Assembly: GCA_012729315.1 (NCBI GenBank)
Contig: JAAYDI010000022.1
Coordinates: 1 to 35,817 of the forward strand
DNA length: 35,817 bases
Direction of reading: 5' to 3'
Origin: Planctomycetaceae bacterium
GTDB lineage: Bacteria > Planctomycetota > Planctomycetia > Pirellulales > Pirellulaceae
The notes below the pieces were generated by a model. The model worked only from the letters and a program-made list of their open reading frames with translations, was not told the origin of the DNA and ran no database searches. This document shows, one piece after another, positions 24,301 to 31,337 of the stretch (position 1 is its first letter; each line of letters begins with the position of its first letter). The translations under genes and the position numbers were made by a program.

Positions 24301-24802
24301 CATGAAGCTCGCCGGCACCGTGTTGAATGTTGTCGACTTCGGGGCCTTCGTGGATATCGGGTTGCCCGACAGCGGGCTGGTCCACATCAGTCGCCTGGCG
24401 GATCGGTTTGTCCGGGACCCGCACGCGGTGGTGGGAGTGGGCGACGTGCTGACCGTGTGGGTTGTCGATGTCGACAAGCAGCGGCGGCGGGTCTCGTTGA
24501 CGGCGATCGAACCGGGTACTGAAAAGCCGGTGGAGACGCGTCACGAGTCGGCGCGTCCGCGTGCCCGCAAGCCGGCGGGTGGCAAGCGGCCGGGAGGTCG
24601 TCCGCCGAAGCCCGTGGCTGCCGGCGCCTCGCGGACCGATGGGGGCGGGCGGCGTCCGAAATCGCCGCAGCGTCCGCGACCACCTCAGAAGCCGAAGATC
24701 GTCAGGCCGATTACCAAGGAGATGGAAGAGGGCAAAGAACCGCTGCGCTCCTTCTCCGATCTCATGCAGTTTTATCAGAAGAAACAATCCGACGGAAAAT
24801 AG
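21335..24802 (+). CDS. tex: Tex-family RNA-binding transcription accessory protein, enlarged
   Basis: Tex binds nucleic acid and affects transcription and tolerance of stress; it is normally about 770 residues, but here it has 1155. Domains in order: Tex N-terminal helices (1-200; VPFITRFRKDRTGALDE, RLEDLYLPYKPKK), a YqgF/RNase-H-like domain (536-640; VLAIDPGFRSGCKL), paired helix-hairpin-helix elements (700-800; NTASPALLRYVSGMN, GPFRTREELKQVSGFG) and S1 (about 985-1060; GTVLNVVDFGAFVDIGLPDSG). The excess is an Ala/Pro/Asp/Glu-rich insert at about 204-415, inside the N-terminal part, and a second at about 805-935, before S1, that includes six copies of a 10-residue repeat. The basic tail (1065-1130) is rich in Arg, Lys and Pro. 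A downstream gene starts nine bases after its stop. The core is intact, so it should work; the inserts are probably disordered. Confidence 0.93.
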   Translation: MDNTIEIDMGQAARELGLPLDSVQNTVELLDDGNTVPFITRFRKDRTGALDEEQVRRIQEKVGKLRALADRKRTVLKSIQSQGVLTAELAEQIRTAPSSKRLEDLYLPYKPKKQTLATTARQRGLEPLAREVLDADPAAADLAARAASFIAPEQELLSVDEVLSGVRHILAEWFSERADVRGRLRKILQRTAKLVCTRVETAARRDVAPAAAAPPAADSSSHDAPESGSSESASSASPDAAEQPAASLAEPSPPSPSAPTDAACATVDVPVDATVDAPVDDVPADAAPAAVEVKPAALPDPETPPPPSAGIEPAAAPVPPADVPPADDAASAGAEPDGAQRAEGEAEPGTPPDVEQRAEVEPGAGPSVTAAEAEPAGVRPESGADTSVPVRPRGALSKLVAKRRGALAAAMSKKEKKRQRLEAAFKDYFAFEELISRIPPHRVLAINRGERARILRVKMEGDLEAMAAEADTLLIPSEHVHAEFLRSCVRDALTRLLIPSLERELRREMAEAAEVHAVEVFARNLRKLLLQPPVHNHRVLAIDPGFRSGCKLIALDEFGNVLGHEIIHVIGKEEWIQAGRAKLLDLVRRHRLSVVAIGNGAGCRETELLIVDVLGKELKDEEMAFVIVNEAGASVYSTSPVGREELPQYDAVLRSAISIGRRLLDPLSELVKINPANIGVGMYQHDVKAKHLRNSLDAVVESCVNYVGVDVNTASPALLRYVSGMNQLTARRLCEYRAKHGPFRTREELKQVSGFGDATFVQAAGFLKITNGDNPLDATWIHPESYDLARQVLAKAGCSVGDLVAGPAETPADNVLAPTTTDDPIIAPPAPTAQPAIAEPVVSELATAETEAAEPVAAEAEAAEPVAAEAEAAEPVAAETEAAEPVAAEAEAAEPVAAEAEAAEPVGERAFAAAASVARGGGEPEPVRSVQERVRGLDVQALASEMSVSELLLRDILNSLARPGRDPREDLPAPVFRRGIVKLEDLEPGMKLAGTVLNVVDFGAFVDIGLPDSGLVHISRLADRFVRDPHAVVGVGDVLTVWVVDVDKQRRRVSLTAIEPGTEKPVETRHESARPRARKPAGGKRPGGRPPKPVAAGASRTDGGGRRPKSPQRPRPPQKPKIVRPITKEMEEGKEPLRSFSDLMQFYQKKQSDGK
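23881..24060 (+). repeat. 30-bp tandem repeat, six units, inside tex
   Basis: The unit GGCTGAAGCTGCGGAACCGG plus TGGCTGCGGA recurs in perfect 30-base register six times from 23881 to 24060; copies differ at GGCT/GACT and CCGG/CCAG only, and the last diverges in its final eight bases. It codes for the acidic 10-mer AEAEAAEPVA (or ETEAAEPVAA), residues 849-908. The near-identity of the copies points to recent expansion. Confidence 0.95.
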
Positions 24803-24810
24803 CCCCAGTC

Positions 24811-25299
24811 ATGAGTTTCGAAGACCGGTTGCATAAGGCGATCGAACGAGGCAAGCGCAGGAGCGAGGCAAAGCGGAGCGAGGCGGAGGCGCAGGCGCTG
24901 AGTGAAGAAGAGTTCAAGCGGCTGCATTCAAGTTACCGCCTGCAGATATCCGAGCACATCGAGAAGTGCATCCGGCAGTTGCCGAACTACTTCCCCGGTT
25001 TCCGACTCGAGACGCTCTACGGCGAGCGCGGTTGGGGCATGGCCTGCAGTCGTGACGATCTGCGCGTGGACAGCAATCGACGCCGCGCCAACGATTTCAG
25101 CCGGCTGGAAATGACCGTGCGGCCCGCCTCCGCGCTGCACGTCCTGGAACTGGCGGCCAAAGGGACAATCCGCAACAAGGAAGTCTTCAACCGCAACTAC
25201 TTCGAGACCCTGCAGGACGTCGATCTCGAAAAGTTCCTGGAGCTGGTTGACGTGTGGGTGGTCGAATACGCTGAATCCTACGCGGCCAAGATATCCTGA
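24811..25299 (+). CDS. Conserved protein of unknown function downstream of tex
   Basis: A 162-residue protein with no family I recognise. The first 35 residues are basic and helical (RLHKAIERGKRRSEAKRSEA); the rest mixes alpha and beta (YFPGFRLETLYGERGWGMAC, then RANDFSRLEMTVRP and VWVVEYAESYAAKIS). It starts nine bases after the tex stop, on the same strand, so the two are almost certainly co-transcribed. No ribosome-binding site is evident in the short gap, consistent with coupling. The link to tex suggests, without proof, a related role. Confidence 0.8.
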   Translation: MSFEDRLHKAIERGKRRSEAKRSEAEAQALSEEEFKRLHSSYRLQISEHIEKCIRQLPNYFPGFRLETLYGERGWGMACSRDDLRVDSNRRRANDFSRLEMTVRPASALHVLELAAKGTIRNKEVFNRNYFETLQDVDLEKFLELVDVWVVEYAESYAAKIS

Positions 25300-25374
25300 T
25301 CCGTCTGGTCCTGCCGGTCCACTCGATCCGCGGACCGGGCGCAGCGTGCGTCCGCCTGGTGCGCCCGCCCGGTG

Positions 25375-25938
25375 CTACACGATGGCGCCCATGAGGGACT
25401 GAAAGCCGGGCAGATCGCGGATCGGATCGAAATCGGATTCGCTGGCGACCAGGTCCCGGTAACGGGGGTCAATTTCGAAGGACTGGGCGAGGTACTGCAC
25501 GGCCCGTTCCACATTCCCGGCCAGGCTCCAGTAGCAGGCCAGGTTGTAGTGCAGGATGGCCTCCTGGCTGTTGGCCTCCATCGCCCGTTCCAGCGCGGCA
25601 ATGGCGTCTTCCAGGCGATCGATGCGTTTGTAGCACCACCCCAGGACAAGCCAGATGGGGACGCTGTCCGGTTCGCACCGCGCTGCGGCCAGCAGCGGCG
25701 GCACCGCCTCGGCATATCGCTGCATCGTGCGATAGGCCAGGCCAGTGAGGTACAGCACCTCGGTCCGTTGGACACCGAATTCCGTGACGGTGGCCAGCGC
25801 ATCGAGCGCGCGCTGCGCCAGCCGCTCACTCAGCGCGGCGGGCACGGGCCACTGGTCGGTCAGCCCCATCGCCAGTTCCAGATAGCCTTGCGCCTCGCGC
25901 AGCGCCCGTTGTTGTTCGATTCGCTGATACTTTGCCAC
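25375..25938 (-). CDS. TPR-repeat protein
   Basis: A 187-residue soluble protein built from helical TPR repeats: EVLYLTGLAYRTMQRYAEAV, VPIWLVLGWCYKRIDRLEDA, AILHYNLACYWSLAGNVERA. These give at least three units in the middle of the chain. There is no signal peptide and no membrane segment. The start is GTG at 25938 (MAKYQRIEQQ); the upstream site is weak. The end is 76 bases from the end of the convergent gene 24811-25299. TPR proteins mediate protein contacts; the partner is unknown. Confidence 0.85.
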   Translation of the reverse strand: MAKYQRIEQQRALREAQGYLELAMGLTDQWPVPAALSERLAQRALDALATVTEFGVQRTEVLYLTGLAYRTMQRYAEAVPPLLAAARCEPDSVPIWLVLGWCYKRIDRLEDAIAALERAMEANSQEAILHYNLACYWSLAGNVERAVQYLAQSFEIDPRYRDLVASESDFDPIRDLPGFQSLMGAIV

Positions 25939-26116
25939 ACGTCACCAACCCTGCAGCTAAGCTGCGTTGCGAGCGCCCCCGCCCTTGGTTCCATGCTCCA
26001 TTCTAACGAACGACAAGCCAGTCCCAAACAGGTTCGCGGCGGGGCGGGTGGCTGTCGGGCGCGGGGGGACCGGTACGGGGCGGACACGGGAGGGTGCCAC
26101 GTGGCAGGATCCGCAG

Positions 26117-26155
26117 AAAAAAGGAGCCCCGGGAGGCGAGCACCTCCCAGGGCTC
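26117..26155 (-). terminator. Intrinsic terminator of the HDOD gene
   Basis: On the minus strand, arms 26143-26155 and 26124-26136 pair over 13 positions with one C-A mismatch around a six-base loop, and TTTTTT (26117-26122) follows. It lies 48 bases beyond the HDOD stop, in the right orientation. Confidence 0.92.
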
Positions 26156-26202
26156 ATGTGGCTGTGGGCCAGTCACTCATGGTCGGACGCGGTTCGGCGA
26201 AG

Positions 26203-27138
26203 TCAGCTCACGGCGGACTCTTCCGGCTCGGCCAGGCAATCGGCCAAGGTCCGTGCAGGCATCCCGAGCTTCAGCACCGGGGCGAATTCCTGGAAGTCGG
26301 CATCGATCTCAGCCAGCAGCGGCTGGATTTGCGATTCAGCGGAACCTGTCAGGCGGCAGTAGGCTTCGACGAACGCATCCCGTTCGAACCATATGTCGTC
26401 CCGGACCGTCGGCAGCAGTGCCGAGAGGCTCACGGCTGCCTGACCGGGTGTCGCCCCCTTGGCCAGCAGCTCCGTGAACTTCGTGTGGGATTGGATCAGG
26501 TCAGCGAACTCTTCGGGCAGGCTCCAGCGCCGGGCGAGCAGGCCGGCCGCCTCCGCATGGTTCCAGCCGAACCGCTCCTGTTCGAGATCGGATAGACGCG
26601 TTCTGCCGCTCTGCCGCAGCTGGAACAGCTTGTCATACTCTACGGGCAATTCTTTGGCCAGCAGCGGCACCGCCATGTCCTGCAACAACGCGGCGGCAAA
26701 CAGGTCTTCGCTGTCGACCTGGCCGAGCAGACGCCCCATGGTCCGGGCGAACAGTCCGCGGCGCAAAGAGTCCTGCCACATACTCTTCAGATCGAACGGA
26801 CCGCACTTGGGATTCGGCATCAGGCTGAACACGGCGCTCCAGAGTGCGAAGTTCTTGATTGTGCGGATGCCCACCAGCGTGATGGCCAGCCGGATGCTGG
26901 AAATCTCGCGCGCAAACCCGAAATACGACGAGTTCACGAATTTCAACACCTGTCCGGTCAATCCGGGGTCCGATTCGATCGGGACCGCAAATTCAGCCGG
27001 TCCGTTTTCGGGGTCCTGGGAGAGTTGCAGCAAGCGGATGGCGCTCTGAGGTAATGCTGGAAGCTGCGCGCCGGCCAGCAGAGACTCAACGCGGAGCAAA
27101 GCCTTACGATTCGTCATGTCCTGGGCACCTTTGTTCAT
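26203..27138 (-). CDS. HDOD-domain signalling protein
   Basis: A 311-residue protein that is nearly all HDOD domain, a relative of the HD phosphohydrolases that usually lacks catalysis and acts in signalling. Typical stretches: LPALPQSAIRLLQLSQDP, ESDPGLTGQVLKFVNSSYFG (the usual DP..T..ILR..NS..F pattern), ISSIRLAITLVGIRTIKNFAL and FAAALLQDMAVPLLAKELP. The HD pair is changed to QD (LLQDMA), as in many HDOD proteins, so enzyme activity is unlikely. No response-regulator, GGDEF or other output domain is fused. Start: ATG at 27138 has no site, while ATG at 27117 has AAAGG nine to ten bases upstream and may be the real one. A strong terminator follows. Confidence 0.92.
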   Translation of the reverse strand: MNKGAQDMTNRKALLRVESLLAGAQLPALPQSAIRLLQLSQDPENGPAEFAVPIESDPGLTGQVLKFVNSSYFGFAREISSIRLAITLVGIRTIKNFALWSAVFSLMPNPKCGPFDLKSMWQDSLRRGLFARTMGRLLGQVDSEDLFAAALLQDMAVPLLAKELPVEYDKLFQLRQSGRTRLSDLEQERFGWNHAEAAGLLARRWSLPEEFADLIQSHTKFTELLAKGATPGQAAVSLSALLPTVRDDIWFERDAFVEAYCRLTGSAESQIQPLLAEIDADFQEFAPVLKLGMPARTLADCLAEPEESAVS

Positions 27139-27639
27139 GCGTCACAGTGGCTGCGTGATGGCCGGTGAGGGCAGGGGCGTACCACCGCACACCGTTACGC
27201 TGCTTTCTGAGGGGATCGGATCGCGTGATGAGCCCGCCCCACGTTGAAATCTAGAACACACAATGTGTTGCCGCAAACGAGTTGCAGCAGTGCCCGCGCT
27301 GGTCCCGCCAGTCCAGATGTGGGGGAACCGGCGGACTACCCGCACTGTTGCTACGCAACTCGCACCCGTGGCGTTTGTGCAGCATGCCGGCCGAACGTGT
27401 TGCCATCTCGCCACACCGACCGGCGGGGCGGTTGCATCCGGCACAGGACGCGCACGCCTGCAACGTGCTGGCAGCGGAGCACTTAGGACGCGCGGGCCGG
27501 CGCGCGGGCTTGGAGTCGGCGCGACGGTTGCATGGACGGTGGGATGGATGGCCACCCGTGGCCTCGCCGGGCGGAATCTTCTCCGGACCAGACACGTCCC
27601 CGCTCGGCGGAACCTGCTCGATCATCAAGAGGTGCATCC
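27139..27639. other. Divergent intergenic region, 501 bases, with large stem-loop
   Basis: The region separates the HDOD gene (-) from a small membrane protein gene (+). Several overlapping open frames here are rich in Arg, Pro and Cys and lack domain or start-site support. An imperfect palindrome at 27255-27362 is listed separately. I see no tRNA or known riboswitch. Confidence 0.55.
27255..27362. repeat. Nested inverted repeats (possible RNA structure)
   Basis: AACACA (27255-27260) and TGTGTT (27264-27269) form a small hairpin. Next to it CGAGTTGC (27278-27285) pairs perfectly with GCAACTCG (27355-27362); inside, AGC (27286-27288) can pair with GCT (27350-27352) and AGTGC (27289-27293) with GCACT (27342-27346). 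The outer stem thus has about 16 pairs with bulges and encloses about 50 bases. It may be a leader structure, a small RNA or chance in GC-rich DNA. Confidence 0.45.
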
Positions 27640-27990
27640 GTGCGCGGCATTACTGGTACACTCGTCGTTTTGCTCGCCATCGGCTACATCGCGTCGAGCG
27701 TGAAGTGGTCCACCCCACCGCACGCCGACGAGGAACCGCAGCGGCTGCAGGACGGGTGGCGCCGGACAGCTCAGGGATGGGAACAGCGGGCCAGTTGGGT
27801 GGCCCGAGAACCGATCAAGCATGTGCCGTGCGTCGTGCACCCGTGGACGGTCGCAGCTCTGCAGGTGTTGTTCTCTCTCCTTGCATTGCTGCTCGCCCGC
27901 CCGGCTGGCGACCGCAAGCGGCCACCGCGCGTCAAGCCGCCGCACGTGGATGCATCACGTTCCGAATGTCGGCTGCACCCGAGTGCTTGA
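27640..27990 (+). CDS. Small membrane protein, two predicted helices
   Basis: A 116-residue protein of unknown function. A hydrophobic segment begins at residue 4 (ITGTLVVLLAIGYIASSVKW) and another is at about 68-84 (VAALQVLFSLLALLLA), with a Trp/Arg-rich loop of about 45 residues between and a basic tail after. The GTG start at 27640 has AAGAGGTG six to seven bases upstream, better than any start of the longer frame to 27532. The final 59 bases overlap the end of the convergent glycosyltransferase gene, which makes the exact C-terminus less certain. Confidence 0.6.
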   Translation: MRGITGTLVVLLAIGYIASSVKWSTPPHADEEPQRLQDGWRRTAQGWEQRASWVAREPIKHVPCVVHPWTVAALQVLFSLLALLLARPAGDRKRPPRVKPPHVDASRSECRLHPSA

Positions 27991-29011
27991 ACGGCAGGAC
28001 ACGCTGCGCAGACTGCTGAGCAGCTTTTAGCTGGCGGCGGTGCCGACGATATCCCGCCAGATCACAGGCTCCTACGGCGCGCCCACACAGGTGTGAAACC
28101 AGCTCAGGCCGGTGCAGATTGCACACCAGCTCCCACGCAATCGTCCAAGCGTGCAACAGCAGCGCGCGGCACCAGCCAGCGTCCGCTGCGTGGCGCCAGA
28201 ACAGCCGTTCCGCCTGGCGGCCTTGACGCCACGACAGTCGGGATGCAGCCGCCGACGCACGCCGCATGACCACGGAGTTCTCCTCGTACACAGCCCGCAG
28301 TCCAATCGCACGCAGCGAGCAGGCCAGATCCACGTCCGCCAGCTCTTCTCCGACGGCGGCACAGAATCCGCCGACGTCGAGGACCGCCTGCCGGCGATAG
28401 AAACCGGCCGCCAGCGTCGGTCCGACAATCTGCCCAGCACGGCTCCGCCCACGCAAGGGGCTCTTGCGACGCAACTGCCGCCGGCCGCCAACTGCGTACC
28501 GCACGCCGCACGCCAGCACCTTCCCGCCATCCTCAGCCACCACTAGCGGCGAAACTGATCCAACCGCCGGATTGTCGAAATGGGCCAGCGCCGGCTCCGT
28601 CCACCCGTCAGTCACCTCCACGTCGCAGGTGAGCACGTGGACGACGGCTCCGGTCGCCGACTCGATCCCCAGGTTGATCAGCTCCACTAACGATGCGTCG
28701 GCAGGGGCCTGTTGGAACCGTACTTCCCCCCTCAAGTCGTAGGGGTCGTCGTACTCTCGTGGCTGTACGACCAACACTTCGCAATCGGCAGGCCGATTCT
28801 GCAACACGGATGCCAGCGTCGATTCGAACCACGCTGTATCCTGCGCGCACGGTATCACGATCGAGAGTCGAGGCACTGCAGTTCTTCCTGGACCGGCATG
28901 GGTGATGTTGTCCGAACGCCTTGGTTCACGGCCGATCGCCTCGTCCGTGTTGAGCCGGTATTGACGACGAGATTCACTCGCTCGTCCCGTTTCTTCGGCC
29001 TGCGCGAGCAT
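27932..29011 (-). CDS. GT2-like glycosyltransferase
   Basis: Predicted family 2 glycosyltransferase (GT-A fold), which moves a sugar from a nucleotide donor. The nucleotide-binding strand is PRLSIVIPCAQDTAWFESTL at 47-66, followed by CEVLVVQP; the region expected to hold the DxD metal motif reads LTCDVEVTDGW at 127-137, so the second Asp is replaced by Glu. Further on, GPTLAAGFYRRQAVLDVGGF and ELADVDLACSLRAIGLR match the acceptor region (the usual ED is AD). The first 45 residues are polar and unlike the family; GTG at 28876, with AGGAAG seven bases upstream, may be the real start. No membrane helix is clear. Changes in the metal motif leave activity in doubt. Confidence 0.75.
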   Translation of the reverse strand: MLAQAEETGRASESRRQYRLNTDEAIGREPRRSDNITHAGPGRTAVPRLSIVIPCAQDTAWFESTLASVLQNRPADCEVLVVQPREYDDPYDLRGEVRFQQAPADASLVELINLGIESATGAVVHVLTCDVEVTDGWTEPALAHFDNPAVGSVSPLVVAEDGGKVLACGVRYAVGGRRQLRRKSPLRGRSRAGQIVGPTLAAGFYRRQAVLDVGGFCAAVGEELADVDLACSLRAIGLRAVYEENSVVMRRASAAASRLSWRQGRQAERLFWRHAADAGWCRALLLHAWTIAWELVCNLHRPELVSHLCGRAVGACDLAGYRRHRRQLKAAQQSAQRVLPFKHSGAADIRNVMHPRAAA

Positions 29012-29057
29012 GCAAGTTTACCCCAACCACCCTAAATCGATCCGACCGGCAGGAAAC

Positions 29058-30305
29058 CTACTCTGTTTCAGCGTGCTGGCACCACACGCGGGCCGTCTCG
29101 ACGAGGACTTCCACCGCGCTGACCATTTCCTCCAGGCAGGCCCATTCCAGCGGTGAGTGGGGGGTGTGCTGGCCGCACGCCAGGTTGGGTGTGGGCAAAC
29201 CGCGGGCGGTCAGCATAGAACCGTCGGTGCCGCCCCGGATGACAGTCAACTCGGCCCTCCGGCCCAGCCGTGCATGTGCTTCCTGGGCGAATGCGACTGC
29301 GCGTGGATCGCGCTGCAGTCCCTCGGCCATGTTTCGGTACTGCATCTGCACGGCGACGTGGCAGGTGACGCCGGCGATCTCCTGCTCCACGTCGCGCGCC
29401 AGGCTCTGGAGCAACCGCGCGTAATCGGCCAGTTTGCCGGTATCGAAATCCCGTAACAGGATCTTGATGGTCACCTCGGCCACGCCACCCTGCAGCGCGT
29501 AGGGGTGCAAGAACCCCTGACGCCCCTCACTGAGCTCCGGGGTCAGCCTGTCGTGGGGGAGGCGGTTGAGAAACAGGGCGGCGGCCCGGACCGCGTTGAC
29601 CATGCGGCCTTTGGCAATCGAGGGGTGGATGTTCACGCCACGGACGGTGACGGTGGCCAGGTCGGCTGAGAACGTCTCGACGTCGATCGTGTTGGCTCCG
29701 GACCCGTCGAGGGTATAGCAGGCGCATGCGCCGAGCCTCTGCAGATCGACATGGTCCACGCCGTGGCCGATCTCCTCGTCACAGGTGAAGAGGATCCGCA
29801 GCGGGCCGTGCGGGATCTCGGGATGCTCCAGGAGATACGTCACGGCCTCCATGATCACGGCCACGCCGGCCTTGTCGTCGGCTCCTAACAGCGTCGTGCC
29901 GTCGGAGGTGATCAGCGTCGCGCCGTGAAGCTGCTCGAGTTCCGGATTGTCGGCCACGCGGATTACCTTGCTGCGATCGCCCGGCAGAACGATGTCCCCG
30001 CCCGTGTAGGGGCGTACGATCTGCGGACGCACGTCTGTGCCGCTCGTCTCGGGCGACGTGTCGAGGTGGGCATTCCAGGCCACGACCGGCACAGGCCATG
30101 TCACATTGGCGGGCAGCGTTGCCAGGACCAGTCCGTGCTGGTCGTGACACACATCGTTCAGTCCCAACGTGGACAACTCCGCGGCCAGCATCTGCCCCAG
30201 CTCCAGTTGGCCAGGCGAACTGGGGTATGTCCCGGCCGTCTCATCGGCCATCGTGTTGACTGCCACGTATCGCAGGAATCGTTCCAGAAGTCGTGCGCTG
30301 TTCAT
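29058..30305 (-). CDS. pepT: Peptidase T (tripeptide aminopeptidase)
   Basis: Zinc exopeptidase of family M20B that removes the N-terminal residue of tripeptides in the cytoplasm. Length (415) matches the family. Metal and catalytic residues are visible: NAHLDTSPE (His80, Asp82), LLGADDKAGVA (Asp143), FTCDEEIGHG (Glu177/178), YTLDGS (Asp200) and the C-terminal HTPHSPLEW (last zinc His). The usual H-TAKG motif reads HPSIAKG here. Start: the open frame extends to 30479, but ATG at 30305 (MNSARLLERFLRYVAVNT) aligns with the family N-terminus. Just upstream and divergent is the DEDDy exonuclease gene. Confidence 0.95.
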   Translation of the reverse strand: MNSARLLERFLRYVAVNTMADETAGTYPSSPGQLELGQMLAAELSTLGLNDVCHDQHGLVLATLPANVTWPVPVVAWNAHLDTSPETSGTDVRPQIVRPYTGGDIVLPGDRSKVIRVADNPELEQLHGATLITSDGTTLLGADDKAGVAVIMEAVTYLLEHPEIPHGPLRILFTCDEEIGHGVDHVDLQRLGACACYTLDGSGANTIDVETFSADLATVTVRGVNIHPSIAKGRMVNAVRAAALFLNRLPHDRLTPELSEGRQGFLHPYALQGGVAEVTIKILLRDFDTGKLADYARLLQSLARDVEQEIAGVTCHVAVQMQYRNMAEGLQRDPRAVAFAQEAHARLGRRAELTVIRGGTDGSMLTARGLPTPNLACGQHTPHSPLEWACLEEMVSAVEVLVETARVWCQHAETE

Positions 30306-30408
30306 CGATCTGCGTTCCGAGTGCCGCTCCACGTCGCCACCAGTATCTGGTTCTGGTATGTTACACCGCATCATCGCGCAGCAGCTTGTCCGGCGAAAGG
30401 GGGTAGTC

Positions 30409-31263
30409 GTGGGATCCCAATCGGTTCGATATCTGGTGTTTGACGTGGAGAGTGTTGCCGACGGAAACCTGGTGTCCAAGTTGCGCTACCCAGACGAGCT
30501 TCCCGAGCCGCGGGAGGCGATCGAACTCTACCGCAAGGAGCTGCTGGAGCAGCAGGGCACGGACTTCATTCCGTACACCTTTCAAGTCCCCGTGTCAGTG
30601 GTCATCGCCAAGGTGAGCGAGGACCTCCGCCTGCTCGATCTGGTGGCGCTCGACGAGCCCGCGTTCCGCCCGCACGTGATCACCGACCACTTCTGGCGGG
30701 GCTGGGAAGCCTATCATCGCCCGACGTGGGTCACGTTCAATGGACGCTCCTTCGACCTGCCACTGCTGGAACTGGCCGCGTTCCGCTTCGGCCTGAGCGC
30801 GCCGGGCTGGTTCGACATCCAGGCCAAGGGATACCAGCAGCGACGCAACCGCTACAACACGGATGCCCACTTGGATCTCCATGATCTGCTGACCAATTTC
30901 GGAGCCACGCGTTTTCACGGCGGACTGAATCTGGCGGCGAATCTGCTGGGCAAGCCGGGCAAGATGGACGTGCAAGGCCATATGGTGCAGGACCTGTACC
31001 ACGCGGGCCAGCTGGCGGCGATCAACGACTACTGCCGCTGCGACGTCCTGGACACTTATTTCGTCTTTCTGCGCACCTGTGTCCTGATAGGCAAACTGAC
31101 CCTGGCGCGGGAACAGGAGCTGATCGGCCAGACCCGCGAGTGGCTGGTGCAGCGCCGCGACAGCAGCGCCGCGTTTGCCTCCTATCTCGACAAATGGGGC
31201 GACTGGGCGAACCCGTGGGAGTCCGCCGCAGCCGCCGGGCAGCAGACTGCGGCGTCCTCCTGA
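30409..31263 (+). CDS. PolB-like 3'-5' exonuclease (DEDDy)
   Basis: Predicted stand-alone 3'-5' exonuclease of the ribonuclease-H fold, similar to the proofreading domain of B-family DNA polymerases. DEDDy residues: Asp12 and Glu14 (LVFDVES), Asp116 in VTFNGRSFDLPLL, and Tyr208/Asp212 in DYCRCDVLDTY. The extra residues (SKLRYPDELPEPREA and RYNTDAHLDLHDLLTNFG) are typical of this family. Length is 284 residues. The GTG at 30409 has AAAGGGGG five bases upstream and is preferred over the ATG at 30358 and earlier starts in the long frame. No polymerase is fused; substrate (DNA or RNA) is not known. Confidence 0.88.
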   Translation: MGSQSVRYLVFDVESVADGNLVSKLRYPDELPEPREAIELYRKELLEQQGTDFIPYTFQVPVSVVIAKVSEDLRLLDLVALDEPAFRPHVITDHFWRGWEAYHRPTWVTFNGRSFDLPLLELAAFRFGLSAPGWFDIQAKGYQQRRNRYNTDAHLDLHDLLTNFGATRFHGGLNLAANLLGKPGKMDVQGHMVQDLYHAGQLAAINDYCRCDVLDTYFVFLRTCVLIGKLTLAREQELIGQTREWLVQRRDSSAAFASYLDKWGDWANPWESAAAAGQQTAASS

Positions 31264-31337
31264 TGCGCCCTGGCGGCACCGGCACGGGGCGCCGGAACGC
31301 CGGCCGCCGCGCGATGTCACCAGCGGGCGGCGCACGA

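Noticed and set aside
27263-28019. Overlapping plus-strand frames of 146 and 245 codons upstream of and across the small membrane protein
   Set aside because: Composition is Arg/Cys/Pro-rich noise; the frame with GTG at 27640 has a good ribosome-binding site and two membrane helices.
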